A stretch of 19,424 nucleotides of DNA from Streptomyces katrae (GCF_000966975.1 NZ_JZWV01000199.1:1-19424); one strand, 5' to 3'; shown: positions 8,501 through 14,470, counted from the stretch's first letter. The notes: a model not told the origin generated them from the sequence alone. Numbers and translations: made by a program.

Positions 8501-8692
8501 GACCTGCTTCTCGACCACGTCGGGCGAGGCGCCCTGGTAGGGCGCGAGCACGGAGACCATCGGCAGTTCGATGGACGGCAGCAGCTGCTGCTTGAGCTGC
8601 GGGATGGCTATGGCGCCGAAGAGCAGCGCGACGATCGACACGAGGCCGATCAGGGCTCTCTGGGCCAGGCTGAAGCGGGACAGCCAGGACAT
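5570..8692 (-). CDS. RND-superfamily efflux transporter permease (SwrC/YerP-like)
   Basis: A 1040-residue, 12-helix proton-driven exporter of the AcrB superfamily, with two large extracytoplasmic loops after helices 1 and 7. The N-terminal FSLAQRALIGLVSIVALLFGAIAIPQLKQQLLPSIELP is typical. Helix 4 carries the proton-relay pair D401-D402 in GRVVDDSIVVLENIKRHL. In helix 10 the AcrB lysine position is occupied by T917 (GIVVTNAIVLIDL), as I recall for the Gram-positive SwrC/YerP branch. I start at the ATG at 8692 (MSWLSRFSL), which begins directly at the cytoplasmic N-terminus; a GTG at 8746 would add 18 unlikely residues and has no ribosome site. No adaptor or outer-membrane partner is nearby, as expected in a Gram-positive. 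The substrate is unknown, with lipopeptides or antibiotics being guesses. It lies 156 bp downstream of a response-regulator gene on the same strand. Confidence 0.93.
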   Translation of the reverse strand: MSWLSRFSLAQRALIGLVSIVALLFGAIAIPQLKQQLLPSIELPMVSVLAPYQGASPDVVEKQVIEPIENTLKGVDGITGITSTASEGNALIRATFDYGDEGTKQLVADVQQAVNRARVRLPAEVDPQVVAGSTDDIPTVVLAVTSDKDQQALADQLNRSVVPVLEDLDGVGRVSVEGVRDLQVTITPDPAKLAAAGLDGAALAEGLKAGGAAVPAGSFDEQGKNRTVRVGSGYTSLAQLEDLRLTAGPGKPVVRLGDVATVKQEPAKADSITRTDGKPSLAVVLTMDKDGSAVAISDAVKDKLPELRSQLGSGAALTVVSDQGPAVARSISGLTTEGLLGLVFAVIVILVFLASIRSTLVTAVSIPLSVVLALIVLWTRDLSLNMLTLGALTIAIGRVVDDSIVVLENIKRHLGYGEEREAAITAAVKEVAGAVTSSTLTTVAVFLPIGLVGGMVGELFGSFSLTVTAALLASLLVSLTVVPVLSYWFLRAPKGTSEDPERARREAEEKEAKSRLQRFYVRVLGFATRRRLTSIAIAVVVLVATFGMTPLLKTNFFDQGQQDVLTVKQELPAGTSLAASDEASRKVEQALASVEGVKDYQVTVGSSGFLAAFGGGTGTNQASYQVTLDDAKHSDAVKERIQDALGKLQGIGDTSISAGGGFGSQNLSVVVKAGDGAVLAKAAEQVRAEVATLKDVADVQSDLAQSVPRISVTATPKTAEAGLNQAALGAIVAQAVRGNPAGKAVLDNTERDVVIRSAHPATTLAELRDLPVGPAKLGDIAEVKEVPGPVAMTRIDGARAATITAKPVGDNTGAVSSALQTKLKALDLPEGATASIGGVSQDQDEAFGSLGLAMLAAIAIVFMLLVATFRSLVQPLILLVSVPFAATGALGLLIATGTPMGVPAMIGMLMLIGIVVTNAIVLIDLVNQYRAQGLGVVEAVVEGGRHRLRPILMTALATIFALLPMALGVTGEGGFISQPLAVVVIGGLVSSTLLTLLLVPTLYTAIELRKERRRAKREAKRTARLMVVPSPSDEETPATV

Positions 8693-8783
8693 GGGCGTGG
8701 GATCTCTCTGCTGTGACGTGGGCGAGGGTCCTCCAGCCTCACCCACGCCGGACCGCGGCTGCGTCGGCCCCAGGTCCCGTCCT

Positions 8784-8796
8784 TATGCGCCGCATA
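8784..8796. promoter_or_regulatory. Perfect palindrome upstream of the RND exporter
   Basis: TATGCG-C-CGCATA, a perfect 13-bp palindrome in an otherwise GC-rich spacer, lies about 90 bp upstream of the exporter ATG. It has the size and symmetry of an operator for a dimeric regulator. The regulator is not identified; the adjacent NarL-type protein is the nearest candidate. Confidence 0.45.
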
Positions 8797-8801
8797 CCGC
8801 G

Positions 8802-8827
8802 CCCGCAGTACACCGTCCTACTGCGGG
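8802..8827. promoter_or_regulatory. 9+9 inverted repeat between response regulator and exporter
   Basis: CCCGCAGTA (8802-8810) and TACTGCGGG (8819-8827) are exact inverted copies separated by 8 bp. The element begins about 20 bp past the regulator stop and lies about 110 bp upstream of the exporter start. It may be the terminator of the regulator gene or an operator controlling the exporter. The moderate length and the AGTA/TACT core fit an operator at least as well as a terminator. Confidence 0.5.
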
Positions 8828-8848
8828 ACCCGCGGCCGGCCGCCGTGC

Positions 8849-9568
8849 TCAGTCGGCGCGCGGGCGGACCAGGCCCGATTCGTACGCGATGACCACCAGT
8901 TGTGCCCGGTCCCGGGCTCCGAGCTTGGCCATGGCCCGGTTGACGTGCGTCTTGACGGTCAGCGGGCTGACCTCCAGGCGGGCGGCGATGCCGTCGTTGG
9001 ACAGGCCCGCGGCCACCAGGACGAGGACCTCGCGCTCGCGGCCGGTCAGCGCGGCGAGCCGCTCGGCGTGGGCCGAACCGGCGGCGGGGGCGTCGCCGCG
9101 GCCGCCCTGGGCGAGGAAGCTGGCGATCAGGCCCTTGGTGGCGGCCGGGGAGAGCAGGGCCTCGCCGGCCGCCGCGACGCGGATGGCGTTCAGCAGTTCG
9201 TCGGGCTCGGCGCCCTTGCCGAGGAAGCCGGAGGCCCCGGCGCGCAGGGCCTGGACCACGTACTCGTCCACCTCGAAGGTGGTCAGCATGACGACCCGGA
9301 CCCCGGACAGCTCCGGGTCCTCGCTGATCATGCGGGTGGCGGCGAGACCGTCGGTGCCGGGCATCCGGATGTCCATGAGGACGACGTCGGCGCCCCGCTC
9401 GCGGGCGAGGGCGTAGGCCTGGGCCCCGTCGGAGGCCTCTCCGACGACGCGCATGTCGGGCTCGGAGTCGACCAGCACCTTGAACGCGCTGCGCAGCAGC
9501 GCCTGGTCGTCGGCGAGCAGCACCTTGATGGGGGCTGCGCCCCGCTCCTGAGCCTGGGTCTGATCCAC
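8849..9568 (-). CDS. NarL/FixJ-family two-component response regulator
   Basis: A 239-residue regulator. The receiver domain (residues about 14-130) has the acidic pair D20-D21 (LADDQ), phospho-acceptor D66 (VVLMDIRMPGTDG), the conserved Thr at 96/97 (LTTFE) and K118 (GFLGKGAEP). After a Gly/Ala-rich linker the LuxR-type helix-turn-helix spans about 168-232 (LTGREREVLVLVAAGLSNDGIAARLEVSPLTVKTHVNRAM...). All functional residues are present. The start is a GTG with a weak upstream site. No histidine kinase is adjacent: cobS lies 32 bp upstream of the start, though more if the cobS stop is counted from the coding end. The RND exporter lies downstream, so this regulator may control it, which is inference from position only. 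Confidence 0.92.
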   Translation of the reverse strand: MDQTQAQERGAAPIKVLLADDQALLRSAFKVLVDSEPDMRVVGEASDGAQAYALARERGADVVLMDIRMPGTDGLAATRMISEDPELSGVRVVMLTTFEVDEYVVQALRAGASGFLGKGAEPDELLNAIRVAAAGEALLSPAATKGLIASFLAQGGRGDAPAAGSAHAERLAALTGREREVLVLVAAGLSNDGIAARLEVSPLTVKTHVNRAMAKLGARDRAQLVVIAYESGLVRPRAD

Positions 9569-9601
9569 GCCCCGAGCGTACGCGGGCGCCGTGGCGGGCG
9601 G

Positions 9602-10423
9602 TCAGCCGAGGGCGAGGACGACCAGGACGGTGGTGGCGGCGGTCTCGCAGACGGCGCCGAAGACGTCGCCGGTGACCCCGTCGAAGCGGTGCACGCAGCG
9701 GCGCAGCAGGAGTTCGGCGGCGAGGAGCCCGGCGAGGACGGCGGCCGCGTGCTGTGCGGCGGCGGGCAGCCCGGCGGGGAGGGCGGCCAGGACGGCGGCG
9801 GCCAGGACGAGGGCGCCGACCTGTGCCGCCGTGCGGCGCGGGACCACGCCCGCGACCGCCGCGCCGAGTCCCCCGGGCCGGGCGGCGGGGACTCCGCGGC
9901 GGGAGGCCAGGGTCATGGCGAGGCGGGCGGTGACGGCGGCGGTCACGGCGGCGAGCGCGCCCCGGGTCCAGGAGCCGGCGTACGCGTCGGCGAGGGCGGC
10001 GACCTGGATGAGGAGGACGAAGAGGAGGGAGATGACGCCGAAGGGGCCGATGTCGGACTGCTTCATGATCCGCAGGGCGTCCTCGGCGGGCTTGGCGCTG
10101 CCGAGTCCGTCCGCGGTGTCGGCCAGCCCGTCCAGGTGGAGTCCGCGGGTCAGGGCGGCCGGGGCGGCGACGGTGACGGCGGCGGCGAGCAGGGGGCCGC
10201 CGCCGAGGAGCAGCAGGAGGACGCCGGGTACGGTGGCGAGGAGGCCGACGGCGAGGCCGGCGAGCGGGGCGCAGGCCATGCCGGTGCGGGCCGCGGGCCG
10301 GTCCCAGCGGGTGATGCGCGCGGGCAGGACGGTCAGCGTGCCGAAGGCGAAGCGGATCCCGTCGGCCAGGGTGGCGCGCTCCGCGGGCGGGAGCGGCGGT
10401 CGATCATCGGTCGAATCTGTCAT
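9602..10423 (-). CDS. cobS: Adenosylcobinamide-GDP ribazoletransferase (cobalamin synthase) CobS
   Basis: The membrane enzyme that joins alpha-ribazole (or its phosphate) to adenosylcobinamide-GDP, completing the cobalamin nucleotide loop. The 273-residue protein has many hydrophobic Ala/Val/Leu-rich helices. It carries the CobS signature LHLDGLADTADGLGS (residues 96-110), whose aspartates bind metal, followed by RIMKQSDIGPFGV and then further membrane helices. FAFGTLTVLPAR near the N-terminus is also typical. I prefer the ATG at 10423 (MTDSTDDRPP) over an upstream in-frame TTG at 10477, since CobS proteins start close to the conserved LTVLP segment. The ribosome site (AGGT, about 13 nt upstream) is poor. 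The partner genes cobU and cobT lie about 4 kb away on the opposite strand. Confidence 0.93.
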   Translation of the reverse strand: MTDSTDDRPPLPPAERATLADGIRFAFGTLTVLPARITRWDRPAARTGMACAPLAGLAVGLLATVPGVLLLLLGGGPLLAAAVTVAAPAALTRGLHLDGLADTADGLGSAKPAEDALRIMKQSDIGPFGVISLLFVLLIQVAALADAYAGSWTRGALAAVTAAVTARLAMTLASRRGVPAARPGGLGAAVAGVVPRRTAAQVGALVLAAAVLAALPAGLPAAAQHAAAVLAGLLAAELLLRRCVHRFDGVTGDVFGAVCETAATTVLVVLALG

Positions 10424-10493
10424 CGGCGCGAACGCTACCTGCTTACGGTGAGCGGTAAATTGCTCATTACGTGTCAAATCGGGAGCGGGTGTC

Positions 10494-11291
10494 GTGGGTC
10501 ACTGGTGGGTGCGCAACATCGTCGAGCCGGGCAAGCTCCCGTTGCTGCTCGCGCTGTTGTCGTTCGTGCTGTCGTTCCTGGTCACCCGGGTGATCACGCG
10601 GCTGATCCGGGCGGGCCGGGGCCCCTTCAAGAACATCACCCCGGGCGGCCTGCACGTCCACCACGTGGTGCCCGGCGTGGTCCTGGTGATCATCGGCGGG
10701 TTCGGGGCGGTCGGCAGCGGCGGCCACAGCTTCGGCGCGGGCCTGTCGGCCGTGCTCTTCGGGCTGGGCGCCGGGCTGGTGCTGGACGAGTTCGCGCTGA
10801 TCCTGCACCTGGACGACGTCTACTGGAGCGAGCAGGGCCGCAAGAGCGTGGAGGTCGTGGTGCTGACGGCCGCGGTCGTCGCGCTGGTGCTGGGCGGGTT
10901 CCTGCCGTTCGGGGTCAACGAGCTGTCCCCCGGGGAGCGGCACAGCCGGGGGATCGTCGTCATGAACACCGCCACGAACTTCTTCCTGGCGCTGGTCGCC
11001 CTGTGGAAGGGCAAACCGCGGACGGCGGTCTTCGGGACCGTCATCCCCTTCGTGGCGCTGATCGGCGCGATCCGGCTGGCCCGGCCCGGGTCCCCGTACG
11101 CGAGGCGGTTCTACGCGAACCGGCCGCGCGCCCGGGCCAAGGCGGGGCTGCGGGCCTTCCACCACGACCGGCGCTGGGCCCGGCCGCGCCGCAGGTTCGA
11201 GAACTTCATCAGCGGACTGTCCGACCCGGAGCGGGCACGGGAGCGGGAGAAGAGCGGCGGCGGGAGCGGTCCGGGACAAGGCTGCGGATGA
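10494..11291 (+). CDS. Polytopic membrane protein with HxHH and DEF motifs, unknown function
   Basis: A 265-residue protein from a GTG with GGGAG 8 nt upstream. I see about six hydrophobic helices (near 16-36, 55-75, 80-104, 119-140, 157-171 and 178-196), followed by a basic, Arg-rich cytoplasmic tail from about 197. The stretch between helices 1 and 2 reads KNITPGGLHVHHVVPG, with H54, H56 and H57. The end of helix 3 reads VLDEFALILHLDDVYW, with D98, E99, H105, D107 and D108. Three histidines plus these acidic residues near the membrane face could form a metal site. I recognise this as a family found in actinobacteria but know no assigned function. It is divergent from cobS with a very short shared upstream region. 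Confidence 0.85.
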   Translation: MGHWWVRNIVEPGKLPLLLALLSFVLSFLVTRVITRLIRAGRGPFKNITPGGLHVHHVVPGVVLVIIGGFGAVGSGGHSFGAGLSAVLFGLGAGLVLDEFALILHLDDVYWSEQGRKSVEVVVLTAAVVALVLGGFLPFGVNELSPGERHSRGIVVMNTATNFFLALVALWKGKPRTAVFGTVIPFVALIGAIRLARPGSPYARRFYANRPRARAKAGLRAFHHDRRWARPRRRFENFISGLSDPERAREREKSGGGSGPGQGCG

Positions 11292-11294
11292 CGT

Positions 11295-11339
11295 GAAGGG
11301 CCCGCCCCCGGCGGATGGATTCCACCGGGCGGGCCCTTC
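11295..11339. terminator. Bidirectional terminator between the HxHH protein and pspAA
   Basis: GAAGGGCCCGCCC (11295-11307) and GGGCGGGCCCTTC (11327-11339) form a perfect 13-bp stem with a 19-nt loop that may pair further. It begins 4 bp after the plus-strand stop and lies 47 bp from the minus-strand stop at 11386. Confidence 0.8.
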
Positions 11340-11385
11340 GCGTACGTGTCGGTGTCCGGAGTCCGGTGTGCGCGCGGGGGCGCGG

Positions 11386-11664
11386 TCAGCCGGGGATCAG
11401 GCCGTCGTCACTGAGCATGTCCCGGACCTCGTCGAGCGTCGCGTCCGGTGCGGGCAGGATCAGCTCGGAGGGCTCCAGGGCGTCGTCGGGCAGCGGGGTG
11501 CCCAGGCGCCGCACGGCGTCCAGCAGGGCGCCCAGCGTGCGCCGGAAGCCCGCCTCGTCGCCCGACTCCATCTCCTCCAGGAGCTCGTCGTCCAGCTTGT
11601 TCAGCTCGGCGAAGTGGCCGTCGGCCACCTTCACCTGGCCTTCCCCCATGATGCGGACAATCAT
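11386..11664 (-). CDS. pspAA: PspA-associated protein PspAA
   Basis: A 92-residue acidic protein beginning MIVRIMGEGQVKV, followed by a helical central part (AELNKLDDELLEEMESGDEAGFRRTLGALLDAVR) and the C-terminal LPAPDATLDEVRDMLSDDGLIPG. This arrangement matches the small actinobacterial PspAA family that sits beside pspA. It lies 14 bp downstream of pspA on the same strand, so it is almost certainly co-transcribed with it. AGGGG lies about 7 nt before the ATG. It probably acts as a cytoplasmic partner of PspA in the envelope-stress response; the biochemical role is not established to my knowledge. Confidence 0.88.
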   Translation of the reverse strand: MIVRIMGEGQVKVADGHFAELNKLDDELLEEMESGDEAGFRRTLGALLDAVRRLGTPLPDDALEPSELILPAPDATLDEVRDMLSDDGLIPG

Positions 11665-11678
11665 GCCGGGCCCCTGTC

Positions 11679-12473
11679 CTACTGCTTGTCGAACCGGTGC
11701 TGGGTCTGCTGCGGCTGGGCGCTGCCCGGGGCGCCGCCCTCGATGGCCTGCTGCTGCGCGGACGGACCGCCGGCCAGCTCCGCCTTCATCCGCTGGAGCT
11801 CCAGCTCGACGTCGTTGCCGCCGGAGAGGCGGTCGAGCTCGGCCTGGATGTCGTCCTTGGAGCCGAGGCCGCTCTGGTCGTCCAGGGCGCCGGAGGCCAG
11901 CAGCTCGTCGATCGCGCCGGCGCGGGCCTGGAGCTGTGCGGTCTTGTCCTCGGCGCGCTGGATCGCCAGGCCGACGTCGCTCATCTCCTCGGAGATGCCG
12001 GAGAAGGATTCCGCGATCCGGGTCTGCGCCTGGGCGGCCGTGTAGGTGGCCTTGATGGTCTCCTTCTTCGTACGGAAGGCGTCCACCTTGGCCTGGAGGC
12101 GCTGGGCGGCCAGCGTCAGCTTCTCCTCCTCGCCCTGGAGGGTCTGGTGCTGCACCTCCAGGTCGCTGACCTGCTGCTGGAGGGAGGAACGGCGGGACAG
12201 GGCCTCGCGGGCCAGGTCCTCACGGCCCAGGGCGAGGGCCTTGCGGCCCTGGTCCTCCAGCTTCGCGGACTGGCTCTGCAGCTGGTTGAGCTGCAGCTCC
12301 AGGCGCTTGCGGGAGGTCGCCACGTCGGCCACGCCCCGGCGCACCTTCTGCAGCAGCTCCAGCTGCTTCTGGTAGGAGTAGTCGAGGGTCTCGCGCGGGT
12401 CCTCGGCCCGGTCAAGGGCCTTGTTCGCCTTCGCGCGGAAGATCATCCCCATACGCTTCATGACACCGCTCAT
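11679..12473 (-). CDS. pspA: Phage shock protein A (PspA/IM30 family)
   Basis: A 264-residue peripheral membrane protein that assembles on damaged membranes and limits proton leakage. The N-terminus (MKRMGMIFRAKANKALDRAEDPRETLDYSYQKQLELLQKVRRGVADVATS) has the amphipathic helix and the DPRE segment of the family. Residues from about 25 to 190 are a long coiled coil rich in Gln, Glu, Lys and Arg. The C-terminal part (DDIQAELDRLSGGNDVELELQRMKAEL) is followed by a Gln/Pro-rich tail ending in HRFDKQ. I start at the ATG at 12473 (MSGVMKRMG); the ATG at 12461 (MKRMG) is an alternative. An AAGGGGG lies 12 nt upstream of the first. Earlier upstream codons in the same frame are not plausible coding. 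It forms an operon with pspAA and is divergent from the DUF3043 gene. Confidence 0.95.
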   Translation of the reverse strand: MSGVMKRMGMIFRAKANKALDRAEDPRETLDYSYQKQLELLQKVRRGVADVATSRKRLELQLNQLQSQSAKLEDQGRKALALGREDLAREALSRRSSLQQQVSDLEVQHQTLQGEEEKLTLAAQRLQAKVDAFRTKKETIKATYTAAQAQTRIAESFSGISEEMSDVGLAIQRAEDKTAQLQARAGAIDELLASGALDDQSGLGSKDDIQAELDRLSGGNDVELELQRMKAELAGGPSAQQQAIEGGAPGSAQPQQTQHRFDKQ

Positions 12474-12500
12474 GGGCTTCGCGCGCCCCCTTCTAGACGG

Positions 12501-12533
12501 ACTGTGCTCCAGGTCACCGACAGGACCCACAGT
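12501..12533. repeat. Spaced inverted repeat upstream of pspA
   Basis: ACTGTG (12501-12506) and CACAGT (12528-12533) are exact inverted hexamers separated by 21 bp, lying 28-60 bp upstream of the pspA ATG. This is the only regular structure I found in the 261-bp divergent region. It may be a regulator site for the psp operon or chance. I see no known envelope-stress sigma-factor promoter. Confidence 0.25.
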
Positions 12534-12721
12534 ACGGGCCCTGCTTCCATTACCGCACTGTTCGAGTACGGATGCGCTCCTCCTCCAGGACGAGTACCCC
12601 TGCGCCGTATCAGGCGTAAGGAGTAGGTGATCCCCGAGGGCCTCAGGAGCCTCGTACCGGGAAGACGCCCGCCGTTGCCGGATCGTTCCCCGCCGAGGTG
12701 GGCCGCCCGGCCTCGACCACG

Positions 12722-12734
12722 TAGGGTTGTGTCT
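12722..12734 (+). promoter_or_regulatory. Possible leaderless -10 element (TAGGGT) for the DUF3043 gene
   Basis: TAGGGT (12722-12727) is followed by seven bases and then the GTG at 12735. No Shine-Dalgarno sequence is present before that GTG, so translation from a leaderless mRNA is likely. No clear -35 element is visible. Confidence 0.45.
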
Positions 12735-13334
12735 GTGTTTGGTAGCCGCTCCTCCAAGGAAGAGAAGGCCTCCGCCACCGAAAAGGTGAGCGCCGGCCCC
12801 TCGCAGCCCCGTGACCCGCAGGCCCCCAAGGGCCGCCCGACGCCGAAGCGCGCTGTGGCACAGTCGCAGCGCAAGGCCGTCGTGGCCTCGACCGGCAACC
12901 GCAAGGAGGACGCCCGGCGGGCCCGCGAGCGCCGCCGGGAAGAGATGGCCCGCCAGCGCGAGGCGCTGGCCAACGGCGACGAGCGCTATCTGCCGACCCG
13001 TGACAAGGGCCCGGTCCGGCGCTTCGTCCGCGACTTCGTGGACTCCCGCTACTCCGTCGCCGAGATGTTCCTGCCGCTGGCCGTGATCATCCTGGTGCTG
13101 AGCATGATCCGGGTGAACTCGATCCAGACCGTCGCGCTGACGCTGTGGCTCGTCGTGATCGTCCTGATCGTCCTCGACTCCATCGGGCTGGCCTTCCGCC
13201 TCCGCAAGGCGCTGAACGAGCGCTTCCCGAACGAGCCCCGCCGCGGCGCCGTCGCCTACGGCCTGATGCGCACCCTCCAGATGCGTCGCCTGCGTCTGCC
13301 CAAGCCGCAGGTCAAGCGCGGGGAACGGCCCTGA
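12735..13334 (+). CDS. DUF3043 domain membrane protein
   Basis: A 199-residue protein. The first 75 residues are hydrophilic and basic (FGSRSSKEEKASATEKV, then TPKRAVAQSQRK and RKEDARRARERRREEMARQREA). Next comes the conserved GDERYLPTRDKGPVRRFVRDFVDSRYSVAEMFLP, two transmembrane helices (about 108-126 and 129-154), and a basic C-terminus (LRKALNERFPNEPRRGAVAYGLMRTLQMRRLRLPKP). This is the actinobacterial DUF3043 family, whose function is not known to me. I place the start at GTG 12735 because homologues begin MF-S-R-S and a leaderless -10 fits there. Upstream in-frame codons back to 12627 are Arg/Pro-rich and unlikely to be coding. The stop overlaps the putative start of the methyltransferase by four bases. 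Confidence 0.9.
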   Translation: MFGSRSSKEEKASATEKVSAGPSQPRDPQAPKGRPTPKRAVAQSQRKAVVASTGNRKEDARRARERRREEMARQREALANGDERYLPTRDKGPVRRFVRDFVDSRYSVAEMFLPLAVIILVLSMIRVNSIQTVALTLWLVVIVLIVLDSIGLAFRLRKALNERFPNEPRRGAVAYGLMRTLQMRRLRLPKPQVKRGERP

Positions 13335-14155
13335 CCGGAGCGACGCCCGGAGCATCTGGGGCGTCGAAGGGGGAGGGCTTCTCGGGGGGAGCCAGGCTCT
13401 GGCTGGAGGGCCTGGGCGGACTGCGCAACGCCGTCCGCCAGGAACTCGTCGGCCGGCAGGTAGAGGAACAGATCACCCAGCGCTTCCCCGTCGGGCAGCG
13501 GCTGCGCGTCCTCGACGTCGGCATGGGCCAGGGCACCCAGGCACTGCGCCTCGCCCGCGCCGGGCACATGGTCACCGGTCTGGAACAGGACGCCGCCATG
13601 CTGGCGGTGGCCCACGCCGCGCTGGCCGCCGAGCCGGCGGGAATCCGCGACCGGGTCGAGCTGATCGAGGGCGACGGCCGGGAGACCGGCGCGCACTTCG
13701 GTCCCGGCAGCTTCGACGTGGTGCTGTGCCACGGAGTACTGATGTACGTCTCCGAGCCCGACGCCATGCTCGCCGGCCTGGCCCGGATGCTGGCGCCGGG
13801 CGGACTGCTGTCCCTGCTGGTGCGCAACGGCGACGCGCTCGCGCTGCGGCCGGGGCTGTCCGGGGACTGGTCGGGGGCCCTGGACGCCTTCGACACCGTC
13901 GACTACACGAACCGGCTGGGCCTGGAGGTACGGGCCGACCGGCTCGCCGACCTGACGGCCACCCTGTCGGGGATCGGCGCACCGCTGCACACCTGGTACG
14001 GGGTGCGGGTGTTCACCGACGGGACCGAGGCGGCGGCGGAGCTGCCGCCCGAGGAGGAGCTGGAGCTGCTCCTGGCCGCCGAGGAACGGGCCGGACGCAC
14101 CGACCCCTACCGCTCGGTGGCGGCGCTGCTGCACCTGTGCGGGGTGCGGGGCTGA
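13331..14155 (+). CDS. Class I SAM-dependent methyltransferase, CmoM/SmtA-like
   Basis: A Rossmann-fold methyltransferase of about 274 residues. Motif I is VLDVGMGQGTQALRLARAGHMVTGLEQD (about 60-87), then RVELIEGDGRE, then SFDVVLCHGVLMYVSEPDAMLAGLARMLAPGGLLSLLVRNGDALALRPGLSGDW. The later YGVRVFTD and LLLAAEERAGRTDPYRSVAALLH resemble the end of CmoM (tRNA U34 carboxymethoxyuridine methyltransferase, once SmtA), so a tRNA target is possible but unproven. The frame has no ATG, GTG or TTG between 13145 and the conserved domain. I infer a CTG start at 13331, since CTGA overlaps the DUF3043 stop and GGGGAA lies about 6 nt upstream. The alternative is a GTG at 13145, adding a Pro/Arg-rich shadow of the upstream gene. 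Confidence 0.88.
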   Translation: MTGATPGASGASKGEGFSGGARLWLEGLGGLRNAVRQELVGRQVEEQITQRFPVGQRLRVLDVGMGQGTQALRLARAGHMVTGLEQDAAMLAVAHAALAAEPAGIRDRVELIEGDGRETGAHFGPGSFDVVLCHGVLMYVSEPDAMLAGLARMLAPGGLLSLLVRNGDALALRPGLSGDWSGALDAFDTVDYTNRLGLEVRADRLADLTATLSGIGAPLHTWYGVRVFTDGTEAAAELPPEEELELLLAAEERAGRTDPYRSVAALLHLCGVRG

Positions 14156-14177
14156 CGCGCCGGCGGACGGAACGGAG

Positions 14178-14203
14178 AACCCCCGGGGCCCGCCCCGGGG
14201 GTT
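14178..14203. terminator. Bidirectional terminator after the methyltransferase gene
   Basis: AACCCCCGGGG (14178-14188) and CCCCGGGGGTT (14193-14203) form a perfect 11-bp stem with a 4-nt CCCG loop, followed by TTC on the plus strand. It lies between the convergent stops at 14155 and 14211. Confidence 0.8.
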
Positions 14204-14210
14204 TCGCGCA

Positions 14211-14420
14211 TCAGGCCTCCGCTGCCGCCTTGAGGCTCATCCGGTAGATCTCCGAGCCGTCCTCGAACAGGGTCACGCTTTCCGCGCCGCCGTCCAGGAG
14301 CTCCTTCCAGACCTCGCCGATCCAGGACTCCGCGTCCCCCTGCGTGGTGAACTCCTCCGGTTCCACCGCCGGGCTGGTCTCGCTGCCGTCGGCCGCCTCG
14401 AACCGCCACGTCCACGCCAT
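14211..14420 (-). CDS. Small conserved actinobacterial protein (69 aa)
   Basis: A 69-residue acidic protein: MAWTWRFEAADGSETSP, then EEFTTQGDAESWIGEVWKELLDGGAESVTLFEDGSEIYRMSL. The Trp-rich start, the TQGDAESWIGE segment and the GAESVTLFEDG strand look like a small alpha/beta fold. I recognise this as a short protein commonly conserved in actinobacteria without an assigned function. It starts with ATG, and the sequence upstream (CAACGGAGGCGGAC) contains GGAGG at a good distance. It is divergent from the cobU fusion gene. Confidence 0.82.
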   Translation of the reverse strand: MAWTWRFEAADGSETSPAVEPEEFTTQGDAESWIGEVWKELLDGGAESVTLFEDGSEIYRMSLKAAAEA

Positions 14421-14454
14421 GTCCGCCTCCGTTGCTCGTCCGCTACTCGCCTTG

Positions 14455-14470
14455 AGTCTGCCCGCAGACT
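14455..14470. repeat. Short perfect hairpin in the divergent spacer before cobU
   Basis: AGTCTG (14455-14460) and CAGACT (14465-14470) are exact inverted hexamers around CCCG. The element lies in the 93-bp spacer between the 69-aa gene and cobU. It could be an operator or a small transcript hairpin. The spacer is too short to hold a cobalamin riboswitch, and no B12-box is seen. Confidence 0.3.

Noticed and set aside
5855..8716. A 953-codon open frame on the plus strand
   Set aside because: It lies antisense to the RND exporter gene, is extremely rich in Gly, Asp and Ala, and shows no motif; high-GC DNA routinely leaves such long open antisense frames.
13145..13330. N-terminal extension of the methyltransferase from a GTG at 13145
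   Set aside because: It would overlap 190 bp of the DUF3043 gene in another frame and encodes a Pro/Arg-rich shadow-like segment.
13326..13340. Programmed -1 frameshift fusing DUF3043 to the methyltransferase
   Set aside because: No slippery heptamer or downstream structure was found at the junction; a coupled start explains the layout more simply.
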